Positions 1 to 6,047 of a DNA stretch of 6,560 bases are shown here, piece after piece. The translations under genes and the position numbers were made by a program. Position 1 is the stretch's first letter. Every line of letters begins with the position of its first letter. Location: the NCBI GenBank assembly GCA_030653405.1, contig JAURZO010000063.1, positions 1 to 6,560 of the forward strand, written 5' to 3'. The DNA is from Zwartia sp. (GTDB lineage: Bacteria; Pseudomonadota; Gammaproteobacteria; Burkholderiales; Burkholderiaceae_B). Below the pieces are notes generated by a model. That model searched no databases, had not been told where the DNA came from, and saw only the letters and a program-made list of their open reading frames with translations.

Positions 1-113
1 ATCAGTTTTCATCATCATGTTTTTTTATTCGTACCTGCACCAAACTCGAAAGGCGGGAGCTATTATTTTACTCTCGCGTCAACTATGACTGCCTTTTAAA
101 GCGTCGATTCTTT
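1..113. other. Leader upstream of the MFS gene, no clear promoter
   Basis: This stretch has no recognisable gene. The reading frame of the downstream transporter stays open from base 3 onward but has no ATG, GTG or TTG codon before 114, and its translation does not look like protein. A purine-rich GGCGGGAG at 53-59 resembles a ribosome site but lies about 25 bases ahead of the ATG at 85, which is too far. That ATG opens a four-codon frame (Met-Thr-Ala-Phe) that stops at 97-99. I found no convincing -35/-10 pair. Confidence 0.5.
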
Positions 114-1367
114 TTGAATATTCTCGCACTTCTCATCATTGGGCTTGGCGCCTCCATCGCGCCGCTGGACTTTGCCGTCAACGTCGCCTTTCCTTCGATC
201 ACGCGGGCCTTTGATCTCGATACGCAAGCGATCCGCTGGATACCGCTGAGCTACGTGCTGACGTACGGGTTGCTCGTCATCGGCTTTGGCGCGCTCGGCG
301 ATCGGATTGGCCATCTGCGGGTTTTTAGATTTGGTTTGATTCTCGCCGTTGTGGCGCTGACACTTTGTGCGACCGCACCCACCTACTTCTGGCTTGTGAG
401 CGCCCGCGTGCTGCAGGGAATCAGCATGGGGCTCACGCTTTCATGCGCACCCGCATTGGTCACCTTTTTGTACAAGGAAAATGAACGCACGCGCGCGCTT
501 TCCATGTATGGCAGCATGACCTCTATCGCGAGCCTGATCGCGCCACTCGCCGGCGGATTGAGCATCGTGTTGTTGGATTGGCCCGGGGTCTACTGGTTTA
601 GGGTGCCGCTCGCGCTCCTGGCGCTGGCCTGCTTACCCCTGATTCAGGCAAAACTGCACCACCGCCCCCCACCCTCTGTGACGACAAAATCAGGCGCTTC
701 CACGCTCTTTCTTCTGTTTGAAGTGTTCAAATCTTCGCGGTCATTTATCTGGATCAACATCACCAGTGTCGCGGTACAAATGGCGAGCTTCACGATCCCA
801 CTACTCGCCCCCTACTATCTCGCACGCGTCGCTCAGTGGGGTCCCACCGAGTCAGGGAGTGTCTTGGCCGTCTGGGCATCAGGCACACTCATCGGCTCAG
901 CACTCGCGGCGAAGTTCGCACAACGATTCGGTACAAATATCGCTGCATTCGTCGCCTGCTGTTTATGCATACTAGGACTCTCGCTCGCGAGCTTTTGGTC
1001 GATCGATATTTCACTCCCACTGATTTTCAGCACCGTTTTTGTGCATGGTGCGGGCTTGGGTCTTTTTCAAGTTTCATATTCAGACTGGGTCGTCAGAACC
1101 TTGCCGATCCATGCACGTGGCGTGGCGGGCGGTCTCACTGTCTTTACGCGAACGATCGGCGTGGTGAGTGCGGCGCTGCTGTGGCTCTGGACACTCGAGC
1201 AATTGCAGGCGTCCGCAATCGAAGATGGTTTGTCGGACAGTGAAGCGTTTTTGACAGGTTTTCATTTCGTCTGCCTGCTGTCCGCATTCCTGATCGCTGC
1301 GATGGTCATGCTGAGCGGCTGGGTCTCCAACCTCTGGTTCAAAAGACTGGTTCAACCGAATCAATAA
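114..1367 (+). CDS. MFS transporter, DHA2/EmrB-like drug efflux type, N-terminus uncertain
   Basis: This is an inner-membrane proton-driven carrier of the major facilitator superfamily, probably exporting drugs or metabolites; the substrate cannot be read from the sequence. Helix 1 ends in LDFAVNVAFPSI (18-29), the DHA2-type form of motif D. Motif A is GALGDRIGHLRV (59-70), the motif C-like segment is GSMTSIASLIAPLAGG (133-148), and a tryptophan pair (W156, W161) precedes helix 6. A hydrophilic loop with LHHRPPP (181-187) separates the two six-helix halves. The 417 residues fit a 12-helix member; many DHA2 proteins have 14 helices and are longer. The only in-frame start is TTG at 114. It has no Shine-Dalgarno and lacks the basic cytoplasmic N-terminus, while the codons just upstream (99-113) read KRRFF. 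The gene may therefore be frameshifted near 94-97. It converges on gdhA, with a shared terminator. Confidence 0.85.
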   Translation: MNILALLIIGLGASIAPLDFAVNVAFPSITRAFDLDTQAIRWIPLSYVLTYGLLVIGFGALGDRIGHLRVFRFGLILAVVALTLCATAPTYFWLVSARVLQGISMGLTLSCAPALVTFLYKENERTRALSMYGSMTSIASLIAPLAGGLSIVLLDWPGVYWFRVPLALLALACLPLIQAKLHHRPPPSVTTKSGASTLFLLFEVFKSSRSFIWINITSVAVQMASFTIPLLAPYYLARVAQWGPTESGSVLAVWASGTLIGSALAAKFAQRFGTNIAAFVACCLCILGLSLASFWSIDISLPLIFSTVFVHGAGLGLFQVSYSDWVVRTLPIHARGVAGGLTVFTRTIGVVSAALLWLWTLEQLQASAIEDGLSDSEAFLTGFHFVCLLSAFLIAAMVMLSGWVSNLWFKRLVQPNQ

Positions 1368-1403
1368 AAAGCGGGTGTGCCACGCCTCTGCACACCCGCT
1401 TTT
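1367..1403. terminator. Bidirectional rho-independent terminator
   Basis: A perfect 14-bp inverted repeat, AAAAGCGGGTGTGC (1367-1380) and GCACACCCGCTTTT (1390-1403), encloses a 9-base loop. The GC-rich stem is flanked by A and T runs on both sides, so it can end transcripts from either strand. It starts at the last base of the MFS stop codon and lies 36 bases beyond the gdhA stop, so it serves both convergent genes. Confidence 0.9.
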
Positions 1404-1439
1404 CACTCATTATGTTCAAACACGCAACAAAATGTACGT

Positions 1440-2783
1440 TTAGTAAACACCTTGCTCGAGCATGGCATCGGCGACTTTGACAAAGCCCGCGATGTTGGCT
1501 CCATCCAGATAGTTAATCTGTTTGTCTCGACCTCGGCCATATCGCACGCAATTCTCGTGAATATTGCGCATGATCGTATGCAGACGACGATCAACCTCTT
1601 CGCGATCCCAAGACAGCCGCAGCGCATTTTGACTCATCTCGAGACCTGAGACCGCGACGCCGCCCGCATTACTGGCCTTGCCTGGCGCATACAACACACC
1701 CGCCGCGATAAAGGCATGCGCGGCTTCGAGTGTCGCAGGCATATTCGCGCCTTCGGCGACGCATTGCACACCATTTTTGATCAGCAACTTGGCGTCTTTG
1801 ATGTCCAACTCATTTTGCGTCGCGCACGGCAACGCGATATCGACTGGCACATGCCAAGGGCGCTTACCGGCTTCGAATTTCAACTTAAATTGCGCGGCAT
1901 AGGATTTCAAGCTGCCGCGCTCGACGTTCTTGAGATGGAGGAGTGCCTCGAACTTTGCCTGGTTGAAACCGGCCTCATCGACCACCGTACCGGTCGAATC
2001 GGACACTGTCACAACCTTGGCGCCGAGCTGCATGGCCTTTTGAACCGCGTATTGGGCAACATTACCGCTACCGGACACTGAAACGCGCATGCCCTCAAAC
2101 CCTTTGGCTTGACGTGCCAACATTTCCTGCGCAAAGTAAACCGTACCGTAGCCCGTGGCCTCGGGACGCACCAAGCTGCCACCAAATGCGAGCCCTTTAC
2201 CTGTAAAAACAGAATCGTTCGAGTTTGAAAGCTTTTTCATCATGCCGGCCATGAAGCCGACCTCGCGCGCACCCACACCCATATCACCTGCAGGCACGTC
2301 AGTATCCGGGCCCAAATGACGATAGAGCTCCGTAATCAGCGCCTGACAAAAACGCATGACCTCCATGTCTGACTTGCCCTTAGGATCAAAGTCAGAGCCG
2401 CCTTTGCCGCCACCCATCGGCAGCGTGGTGAGCGAGTTTTTCAGTGTCTGCTCAAGCGCCAGGAATTTTAAAATCGACAGGTTCACCGAAGGATGGAAAC
2501 GCATCCCGCCCTTATAAGGCCCAATCGCGGAGTTGTGCTGGACACGAAATGCACGGTTGACTTGCACGACACCCTTGTCATCGACCCATGACACGCGAAA
2601 CTGAATCAAGCGCTCAGGCTCGACCAAGCGCTGCAATAAGCCGTATTGTGCATACTTGGGATTTTTCTTAACAAAAGGCCAGAGACTACCCATGACCTCA
2701 CGAACAGCCTGCATATATTCAGGCTGATGGGGGTCACGATTTTCGACTTGTTTGAGAAAGTCTTCTTGACTCTGGGCTTTCAT
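1440..2783 (-). CDS. gdhA: NADP-specific glutamate dehydrogenase
   Basis: This cytoplasmic enzyme, a hexamer in its family, makes L-glutamate from 2-oxoglutarate, ammonium and NADPH, an entry point of ammonia assimilation. At 447 residues it has the length of E. coli GdhA. The substrate-binding part includes PYKGGMRFHPSVN (89-101, lysine K91) and the catalytic glycine-rich PMGGGKGGSDFDPKGKSD (122-139, lysine K127), followed by DVPAGDMGVG (162-171, aspartate D167). The dinucleotide fold has GSGNVAQYA (238-246). Its second strand ends in VSDSTG (260-265), with serine and aspartate as in NADP-using bacterial members. EGANMPAT (344-351) and ASNAGGVAVSG (370-380) complete the family pattern. The ATG at 2783 has GGAG six bases upstream (2790-2793). 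It lies downstream of the lyase gene on the same strand, with its own promoter region between, and it ends at the shared terminator. No key residue appears to be missing. Confidence 0.97.
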   Translation of the reverse strand: MKAQSQEDFLKQVENRDPHQPEYMQAVREVMGSLWPFVKKNPKYAQYGLLQRLVEPERLIQFRVSWVDDKGVVQVNRAFRVQHNSAIGPYKGGMRFHPSVNLSILKFLALEQTLKNSLTTLPMGGGKGGSDFDPKGKSDMEVMRFCQALITELYRHLGPDTDVPAGDMGVGAREVGFMAGMMKKLSNSNDSVFTGKGLAFGGSLVRPEATGYGTVYFAQEMLARQAKGFEGMRVSVSGSGNVAQYAVQKAMQLGAKVVTVSDSTGTVVDEAGFNQAKFEALLHLKNVERGSLKSYAAQFKLKFEAGKRPWHVPVDIALPCATQNELDIKDAKLLIKNGVQCVAEGANMPATLEAAHAFIAAGVLYAPGKASNAGGVAVSGLEMSQNALRLSWDREEVDRRLHTIMRNIHENCVRYGRGRDKQINYLDGANIAGFVKVADAMLEQGVY

Positions 2784-2830
2784 TCAGCACTCCAATGGTT
2801 AGCGTAGGAAATTTTGGCAACGCGTGAATA

Positions 2831-2858
2831 TAGTGCAAACAATTTATATCTGGCACTA
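2831..2858. repeat. Inverted repeat TAGTGC/GCACTA in the gdhA leader
   Basis: TAGTGC (2831-2836) and GCACTA (2853-2858) form a 6-bp inverted repeat with a 16-base AT-rich spacer. The same hexamers build the stronger palindrome at 2915-2929, so this may be a secondary operator. It could also form a weak hairpin in the untranslated gdhA leader. Neither half matches the full GCAC-N7-GTGC pattern. Confidence 0.4.
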
Positions 2859-2891
2859 AAATCGACCAAAATACTTGACGAAAAACAAGAA

Positions 2892-2920
2892 ATTATACGA
2901 AATTCGTCATATACGCACTA
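2892..2920 (-). promoter_or_regulatory. Candidate sigma-70 promoter of gdhA
   Basis: On the minus strand a perfect -10 box TATAAT lies at 2897-2892. A 17-base spacer (2898-2914) separates it from TAGTGC at 2920-2915, a poor -35 box that is itself half of the palindrome at 2915-2929. Transcription would begin near 2885, giving a leader of about 100 bases before gdhA. The weak -35 under an operator suggests a regulated promoter. A closer start cannot be excluded. Confidence 0.5.
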
Positions 2921-2929
2921 ATTTAGTGC
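2915..2929. promoter_or_regulatory. Palindrome matching the NtrC site pattern GCAC-N7-GTGC
   Basis: GCACTAATTTAGTGC is a perfect 15-base palindrome around one central base. It fits the known NtrC (NRI) binding pattern GCAC-N7-GTGC. It sits about 130 bases ahead of gdhA and covers the -35 position of the gdhA promoter candidate, where a bound protein would more likely repress than activate. Assignment to NtrC is inferred from the pattern and from the nitrogen role of gdhA. Confidence 0.5.
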
Positions 2930-2986
2930 TAACTACGCCCCAATTCAGCCCTTCTTTTAAACAAGTTCTTTGGCGTGCTGTCAGGA

Positions 2987-3868
2987 TCAAAGCCCCAACG
3001 CGCGGGCGATATCCAGAAGCTTTTGGGAATTTTTCACCATGGCATAGTCGATCAGCTTGCCTTCTACACGAATGGCGCCAACACCCTCAGCCTCTGCCTT
3101 GGCAAAGCTCTCGACCACGAGTTTGGCGTAGGCGATTTCCTCTGCTGTCGGAGAAAAAACGGCGTTGGCTGCAGCAATCTGATTAGGATGAATCACGGCC
3201 TTGCCCTGGAAACCCAAGCCTTTGGCCTGCATGCAGTCCGCCTCGAAACCCGCGGCATCTGTGACATCAAAAAACACGGTATCGACAGGAGGACGGATAC
3301 CGGCTGCGCGGCAAGCCAAGGCGGTCTGGATTTTGCCATTGACCAAGTGCGGACCAACATTAGAAGTCGGAATCCCGAGATCACCCGTGAAGTCGCCCGC
3401 ACCGAACATCAAAGTCGACAAACGACCTCCTGCAGCGGCGATCTCCTCCGCCCGCAATACGCCGCGTGCGGTTTCAAGGATCCCACAAATCGTGATTTGG
3501 TTTTGTGGCAAACCCGCAGCGCGAGACAACTCATCAATCATGGCACTCGTGATGCGCACCATCTCTGCTGACTCGGCCTTGGGCAATACGATGCCGGCGA
3601 TGCCACCCACGCAAACGGCTCGCAGATCCTCCGCCGTCATCCCTGTCATGAGATCGTTGACACGCACATACACCTGACGATCCGGCGCTACGGACTTGAC
3701 CAGCTCGTTTAGCATCAAACGCGCCTTTGGCTTTTCCGACACGGCCACCGCGTCTTCAAGATCAAGGATCAAGGCGTCGGCCGCGGACTGCACGGCCTTT
3801 TCGCACTTTCGTGCATCCATACCGGGTGCAAACAGCCAGGTTCGAATGGGCTTTACCAACGACATCAT
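2987..3868 (-). CDS. HpcH/HpaI aldolase family CoA-ester lyase, CitE-like
   Basis: This is a cytoplasmic TIM-barrel lyase of the CitE / malyl-CoA / citramalyl-CoA lyase group, which cleaves or forms 3-hydroxyacyl-CoA esters with Mg2+. The 293 residues are typical for the family. Visible motifs in order are RTWLFAPG (9-16), ILDLEDAV (34-41), VRVN (68-71), GIVLPKAES (92-100), ILETARGV (130-137) with E132 as probable metal ligand, FGAGDFTGDLG (155-165) with D159 as the likely second acidic ligand, and GKAVIHPNQ (222-230). The sequence does not fix the substrate; a free-standing lyase for malyl-CoA or citramalyl-CoA is more likely than a citrate lyase beta subunit, because no alpha or gamma subunit is nearby. 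An exact AAGGAG (3880-3875) precedes two adjacent ATG codons at 3868 and 3865, both well spaced. It follows the receptor gene by 35 bases without a terminator, so the two are probably one operon. Confidence 0.9.
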   Translation of the reverse strand: MMSLVKPIRTWLFAPGMDARKCEKAVQSAADALILDLEDAVAVSEKPKARLMLNELVKSVAPDRQVYVRVNDLMTGMTAEDLRAVCVGGIAGIVLPKAESAEMVRITSAMIDELSRAAGLPQNQITICGILETARGVLRAEEIAAAGGRLSTLMFGAGDFTGDLGIPTSNVGPHLVNGKIQTALACRAAGIRPPVDTVFFDVTDAAGFEADCMQAKGLGFQGKAVIHPNQIAAANAVFSPTAEEIAYAKLVVESFAKAEAEGVGAIRVEGKLIDYAMVKNSQKLLDIARALGL

Positions 3869-3903
3869 GAATCGCTCCTTAAAACCCTCGATTGTGCACT
3901 GTT

Positions 3904-4884
3904 TTATTCGATCTTCAAGTTGTTTTCCCGAATGACCTTGCCAAAATTAACCGAAGATTCTTGCATCCATTTGGCAAGCGCCTGAGGCGTCATCGGCACG
4001 GGAGTGGCACCTTGCGAGGCAATTCTTGCGACCACCTCGGGATCACGCAGAATCGTGTTGATCTCAGCGTTAAGCTTAGCCACAACCGGCGCGGGTGTTC
4101 CTGAGGCGACCAGTACGCCCTGCCAGCTGCCACTGTCTGCTGCGGGTAATTTCAACTCGCGATAGGTCGGCACGTCAGGCAACGACTCAAAGCGCTTTTC
4201 TCCGCTCACAGCCAACGCCACTAACTGACCGTTTTTGACATAGGGCAGCGTCGCGGTCGAGCCGTTCACAATCACATTCGCCTCGCCTGCCAACACAGCA
4301 TTGATTGCCGCGGAGCCTCCTTTGTAGGGGACTGTGACCCACTGAATGCCCCAGTGTTTTGCAAGTTCAAGCCCAACAATCTGGTTACCCGAGCCAACAC
4401 CGGCGTGTGCAAAAACCAGTTTATCCGGATTTTTCTTGCCAAACGCCAACAACTCCGCGACTGTTTTGACGCCTAGCTTTGGATTCACTGCCAACAAATA
4501 AGGCGAAAAACTGATCATCGAAACTGGCGCTAAGTCCTTGACCGGGTTGTAGGTCAGAGTCGTGTACAAGTGAGGCGCCACCGCTAACGAGGACAGATCC
4601 ATGAGTAAAAGTGTGTGGCCATCAGGGTCGGATTTCGCCACAATCGAAGCCCCGAGATTACCAGCCGCACCTGGGCGATTTTCCACCACCACGGTCTGCT
4701 TGAGCGTGGCCGAAAGTTTGGGCGCGATCATGCGGGCCAAAATATCAGAGGTCCCGCCTGGGGCGAACGGCACAACGAGCTTGATCGGTTTAGTAAAACT
4801 GACACTACCCTGCGCAAAAGCGACGTTGACAGATGCGGTACCCAATACGGCCAACATGGTTGCTAAAAGCTTGCGACGAATCAT
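3904..4884 (-). CDS. Bug/TctC-family periplasmic solute receptor (first copy)
   Basis: This is a secreted solute-binding protein of the TTT system, which in this family captures organic acids or similar small molecules in the periplasm. From the ATG at 4884 it has 326 residues. The N-terminus MIRRKLLATMLAVLG leads into a hydrophobic stretch, with a likely signal peptidase cut after A24 (AFA/QG). Family motifs are VVPFAPGGTSDILAR (38-51), VVVENRPGAAGNLGA (65-79), DPDGHTLL (86-93), YNPVKDLAPV (112-121), VPYKGGSAAINAVLAGE (185-201) and GATPVPMTP (292-300). No tctA or tctB membrane gene is in view, so it may use a distant transporter or act as a sensor. A GTG at 4902 would add six residues, but GGAG at 4891-4894 fits the ATG. 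It heads an operon with the CoA-ester lyase and is divergent from the second receptor, to which it is clearly related. Confidence 0.94.
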   Translation of the reverse strand: MIRRKLLATMLAVLGTASVNVAFAQGSVSFTKPIKLVVPFAPGGTSDILARMIAPKLSATLKQTVVVENRPGAAGNLGASIVAKSDPDGHTLLLMDLSSLAVAPHLYTTLTYNPVKDLAPVSMISFSPYLLAVNPKLGVKTVAELLAFGKKNPDKLVFAHAGVGSGNQIVGLELAKHWGIQWVTVPYKGGSAAINAVLAGEANVIVNGSTATLPYVKNGQLVALAVSGEKRFESLPDVPTYRELKLPAADSGSWQGVLVASGTPAPVVAKLNAEINTILRDPEVVARIASQGATPVPMTPQALAKWMQESSVNFGKVIRENNLKIE

Positions 4885-4890
4885 GGTTGT

Positions 4891-4894
4891 CTCC
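4891..4894 (-). promoter_or_regulatory. Ribosome site that selects the ATG at 4884
   Basis: GGAG on the minus strand lies six bases ahead of the ATG at 4884 and inside the coding part of the longer GTG-start version (4902). Its spacing supports the ATG, which also puts the basic residues of the signal peptide directly at the N-terminus. The second receptor starts in nearly the same context: GGAGACAAC then ATG there, GGAGACAACC then ATG here. Confidence 0.75.
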
Positions 4895-4936
4895 ACGGAC
4901 ACGAGTGATGTTTTTTAATTATGGTTTTTATATAGT

Positions 4937-4974
4937 GCTGCCAATGCTTCCCTAATATACTAGGATCTGGCAGC
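4937..4974. repeat. Inverted repeat GCTGCCA/TGGCAGC in the divergent control region
   Basis: GCTGCCA (4937-4943) and TGGCAGC (4968-4974) are perfect 7-bp inverted arms 24 bases apart. They enclose the -10 box of the minus-strand receptor promoter, and the right arm touches the 19-bp palindrome. They could be a pair of operator half-sites or chance. Confidence 0.4.
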
Positions 4975-4981
4975 CTTGCAA
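4954..4981 (-). promoter_or_regulatory. Candidate promoter of the receptor-lyase operon
   Basis: On the minus strand, TTGCAA (4981-4976, four of six consensus bases) is followed after 16 bases by TATATT (4959-4954, five of six). Transcription would start near 4947 and leave a leader of about 60 bases. The -35 box lies inside the left half of the 19-bp palindrome, so a protein bound there should block this promoter. Confidence 0.5.
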
Positions 4982-4992
4982 GACTTGCAAGG
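4974..4992. promoter_or_regulatory. 19-bp perfect palindrome, probable operator
   Basis: CCTTGCAAGACTTGCAAGG is a perfect palindrome around a single A at 4983. Each half contains CTTGCAAG, itself an 8-bp palindrome, so the site is also a direct repeat with a 9-base period. With one mismatch the symmetry extends to 4971-4995. The core TTGCAAGACTTGCAA (4976-4990) fits the loose T-N11-A form of LysR-type sites. It lies between two divergent receptor genes and overlaps the minus-strand -35 box. No regulator gene is in the window, so the protein family is unknown. Confidence 0.6.
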
Positions 4993-5004
4993 TTGCTCAA
5001 CAAA

Positions 5005-5010
5005 TATAAA
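5005..5010 (+). promoter_or_regulatory. Possible -10 box of the second receptor gene
   Basis: TATAAA stands 32 bases ahead of the ATG at 5043. The nearest -35-like TTGCAA (4985-4990), the right half of the palindrome, leaves only 14 bases of spacer. No standard -35 box fits, so this promoter may need an activator or may lie elsewhere. Confidence 0.3.
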
Positions 5011-5042
5011 AGTCGTCATCATCAGAACGCTCTGGAGACAAC

Positions 5043-6029
5043 ATGACAATCGGCCTTCGTTCGTCAGTAATTCTTTTTTCCTCCCTGACAGTGCTCAGCG
5101 CACTGACGGCTCAAGCACAATCGCCAGCACCCTACCCGAGTCGCCCGGTGACGGTTGTTGTGCCATTCCCGCCGGGAGGTGGGACGGATGTCGGAGCCCG
5201 ACTTGTCGCGCAAAAACTTTCTCTGAAATGGGGTCAGCCTGTCATCGTGGAAAATCGCGGTGGCGCTGCAGGCCGTGTCGGCGCCGAACTCGTTGCCAAG
5301 GCCAAACCAGATGGCTACACACTGCTCGTCGGAAACGTAGGGACCCAATCCGTCAATCCAGCGTTATATAAAAAGATGCCCTACGATCCAGACAAGGCCT
5401 TTGCGCCGATTGGTATGATCGCGGAGCTCCCTTTGGTGATGCTGGTCACACCCTCTTTGCCATGGAAAAACGTTAAAGACGTTGTCGATTCCGCTAAAAA
5501 GGAACCCGGGAAAATTACATTTGCAAGCTCAGGGGCTGGTGGCGCACCCCATCTTGCCGGCGAAATTTTTCAACAAGCTTCTGGCGCCAAAATGCTGCAT
5601 GTTGCCTACAAGGGCGGTGGTCCCGCCGCCCTTGATTTGATGGCGGGTCATGTGAATATTTACTTTGGGACCGTGCTTGAGTCAGTCGGTCATGTCAAAT
5701 CAGGCAAACTCAAAGGTCTTGGTGTGACCAGTGCAAGTCGCTCACCTGCCTTGCCTGAACTGCCCACAATTGCAGAAAGCGGCTATGCAGGATTTGACAC
5801 AGGTTCATGGATCGGCATGCTTGCGCCTGCTGGGACGCCCACCGCGATCGTAGAAAAAATATCGGCGGACTTGCGTGAAGTGCTCGCACTCCCCGACACG
5901 CAGAAAACACTGATCACGCAGGGTGCGACACCTTGGCCTATGACGCCGGAGCAATTTTCCGCCCGTATCAAAAGCGACCGTCAGCGTTATGGTCGTATTA
6001 TTGAAGAGAACAACCTCAGTGCCGAGTAA
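5043..6029 (+). CDS. Bug/TctC-family periplasmic solute receptor (second copy)
   Basis: This is a secreted receptor of the same TTT family, 328 residues, expected to bind an organic acid or related solute in the periplasm. A signal peptide runs over residues 1-25, with a likely cut after AQA (23-25). Family motifs are VVVPFPPGGGTDVGAR (38-53), VIVENRGGAAGRVGAE (67-82), KPDGYTLLVGN (88-98), YDPDKAFAPI (114-123), VAYKGGGPAALDLMAGHV (187-204) and GATPWPMTPEQF (294-305). Its C-terminal EENNLSAE (321-328) mirrors RENNLKIE of the divergent receptor. Compared with that protein, the ligand-loop PGGT reads PGGGT and NRPG reads NRGG, so the ligand may differ. GGAG (5034-5037) stands five bases ahead of the ATG. 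No membrane subunits follow; instead a ferric-reductase-like gene begins 18 bases after the stop, with no terminator between, which suggests co-transcription. Confidence 0.94.
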   Translation: MTIGLRSSVILFSSLTVLSALTAQAQSPAPYPSRPVTVVVPFPPGGGTDVGARLVAQKLSLKWGQPVIVENRGGAAGRVGAELVAKAKPDGYTLLVGNVGTQSVNPALYKKMPYDPDKAFAPIGMIAELPLVMLVTPSLPWKNVKDVVDSAKKEPGKITFASSGAGGAPHLAGEIFQQASGAKMLHVAYKGGGPAALDLMAGHVNIYFGTVLESVGHVKSGKLKGLGVTSASRSPALPELPTIAESGYAGFDTGSWIGMLAPAGTPTAIVEKISADLREVLALPDTQKTLITQGATPWPMTPEQFSARIKSDRQRYGRIIEENNLSAE

Positions 6030-6047
6030 CAACATCCTCCGGTGGTT

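Noticed and set aside
85..99. Four-codon ATG frame as a regulatory leader peptide
   Set aside because: It has no ribosome site and no codon run typical of attenuators; a frameshifted MFS start explains it better.
836..1243. 135-codon open frame on the + strand inside the MFS gene
   Set aside because: It is an overlapping frame rich in Arg, Cys and His with no membrane or domain pattern, while the transporter frame is coherent throughout.
1716..2081. 121-codon open frame antisense to gdhA
   Set aside because: It is a shadow of a highly conserved gene, with no ribosome site and no recognisable domain.
2851..2867. TGGCAC on the + strand, resembling a sigma-54 -24 box
   Set aside because: The -12 position reads TCGAC instead of TTGC, and the element points away from gdhA with no + strand gene downstream. 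No well-spaced sigma-54 promoter was found on the minus strand.
2875..2903. TTGACG on the + strand as a -35 box
   Set aside because: No -10 box lies at 16-18 bases and no gene follows in that direction.
2975..3571. 198-codon open frame on the + strand
   Set aside because: It lies fully antisense to the lyase gene, whose motifs are all intact; the translation shows no family pattern and the frame is explained by codon bias of the real gene.
4885..4902. GTG start at 4902 for the first receptor
   Set aside because: It would place the good GGAG ribosome site inside the gene and add six residues in front of a normal signal peptide; ATG 4884 fits better.
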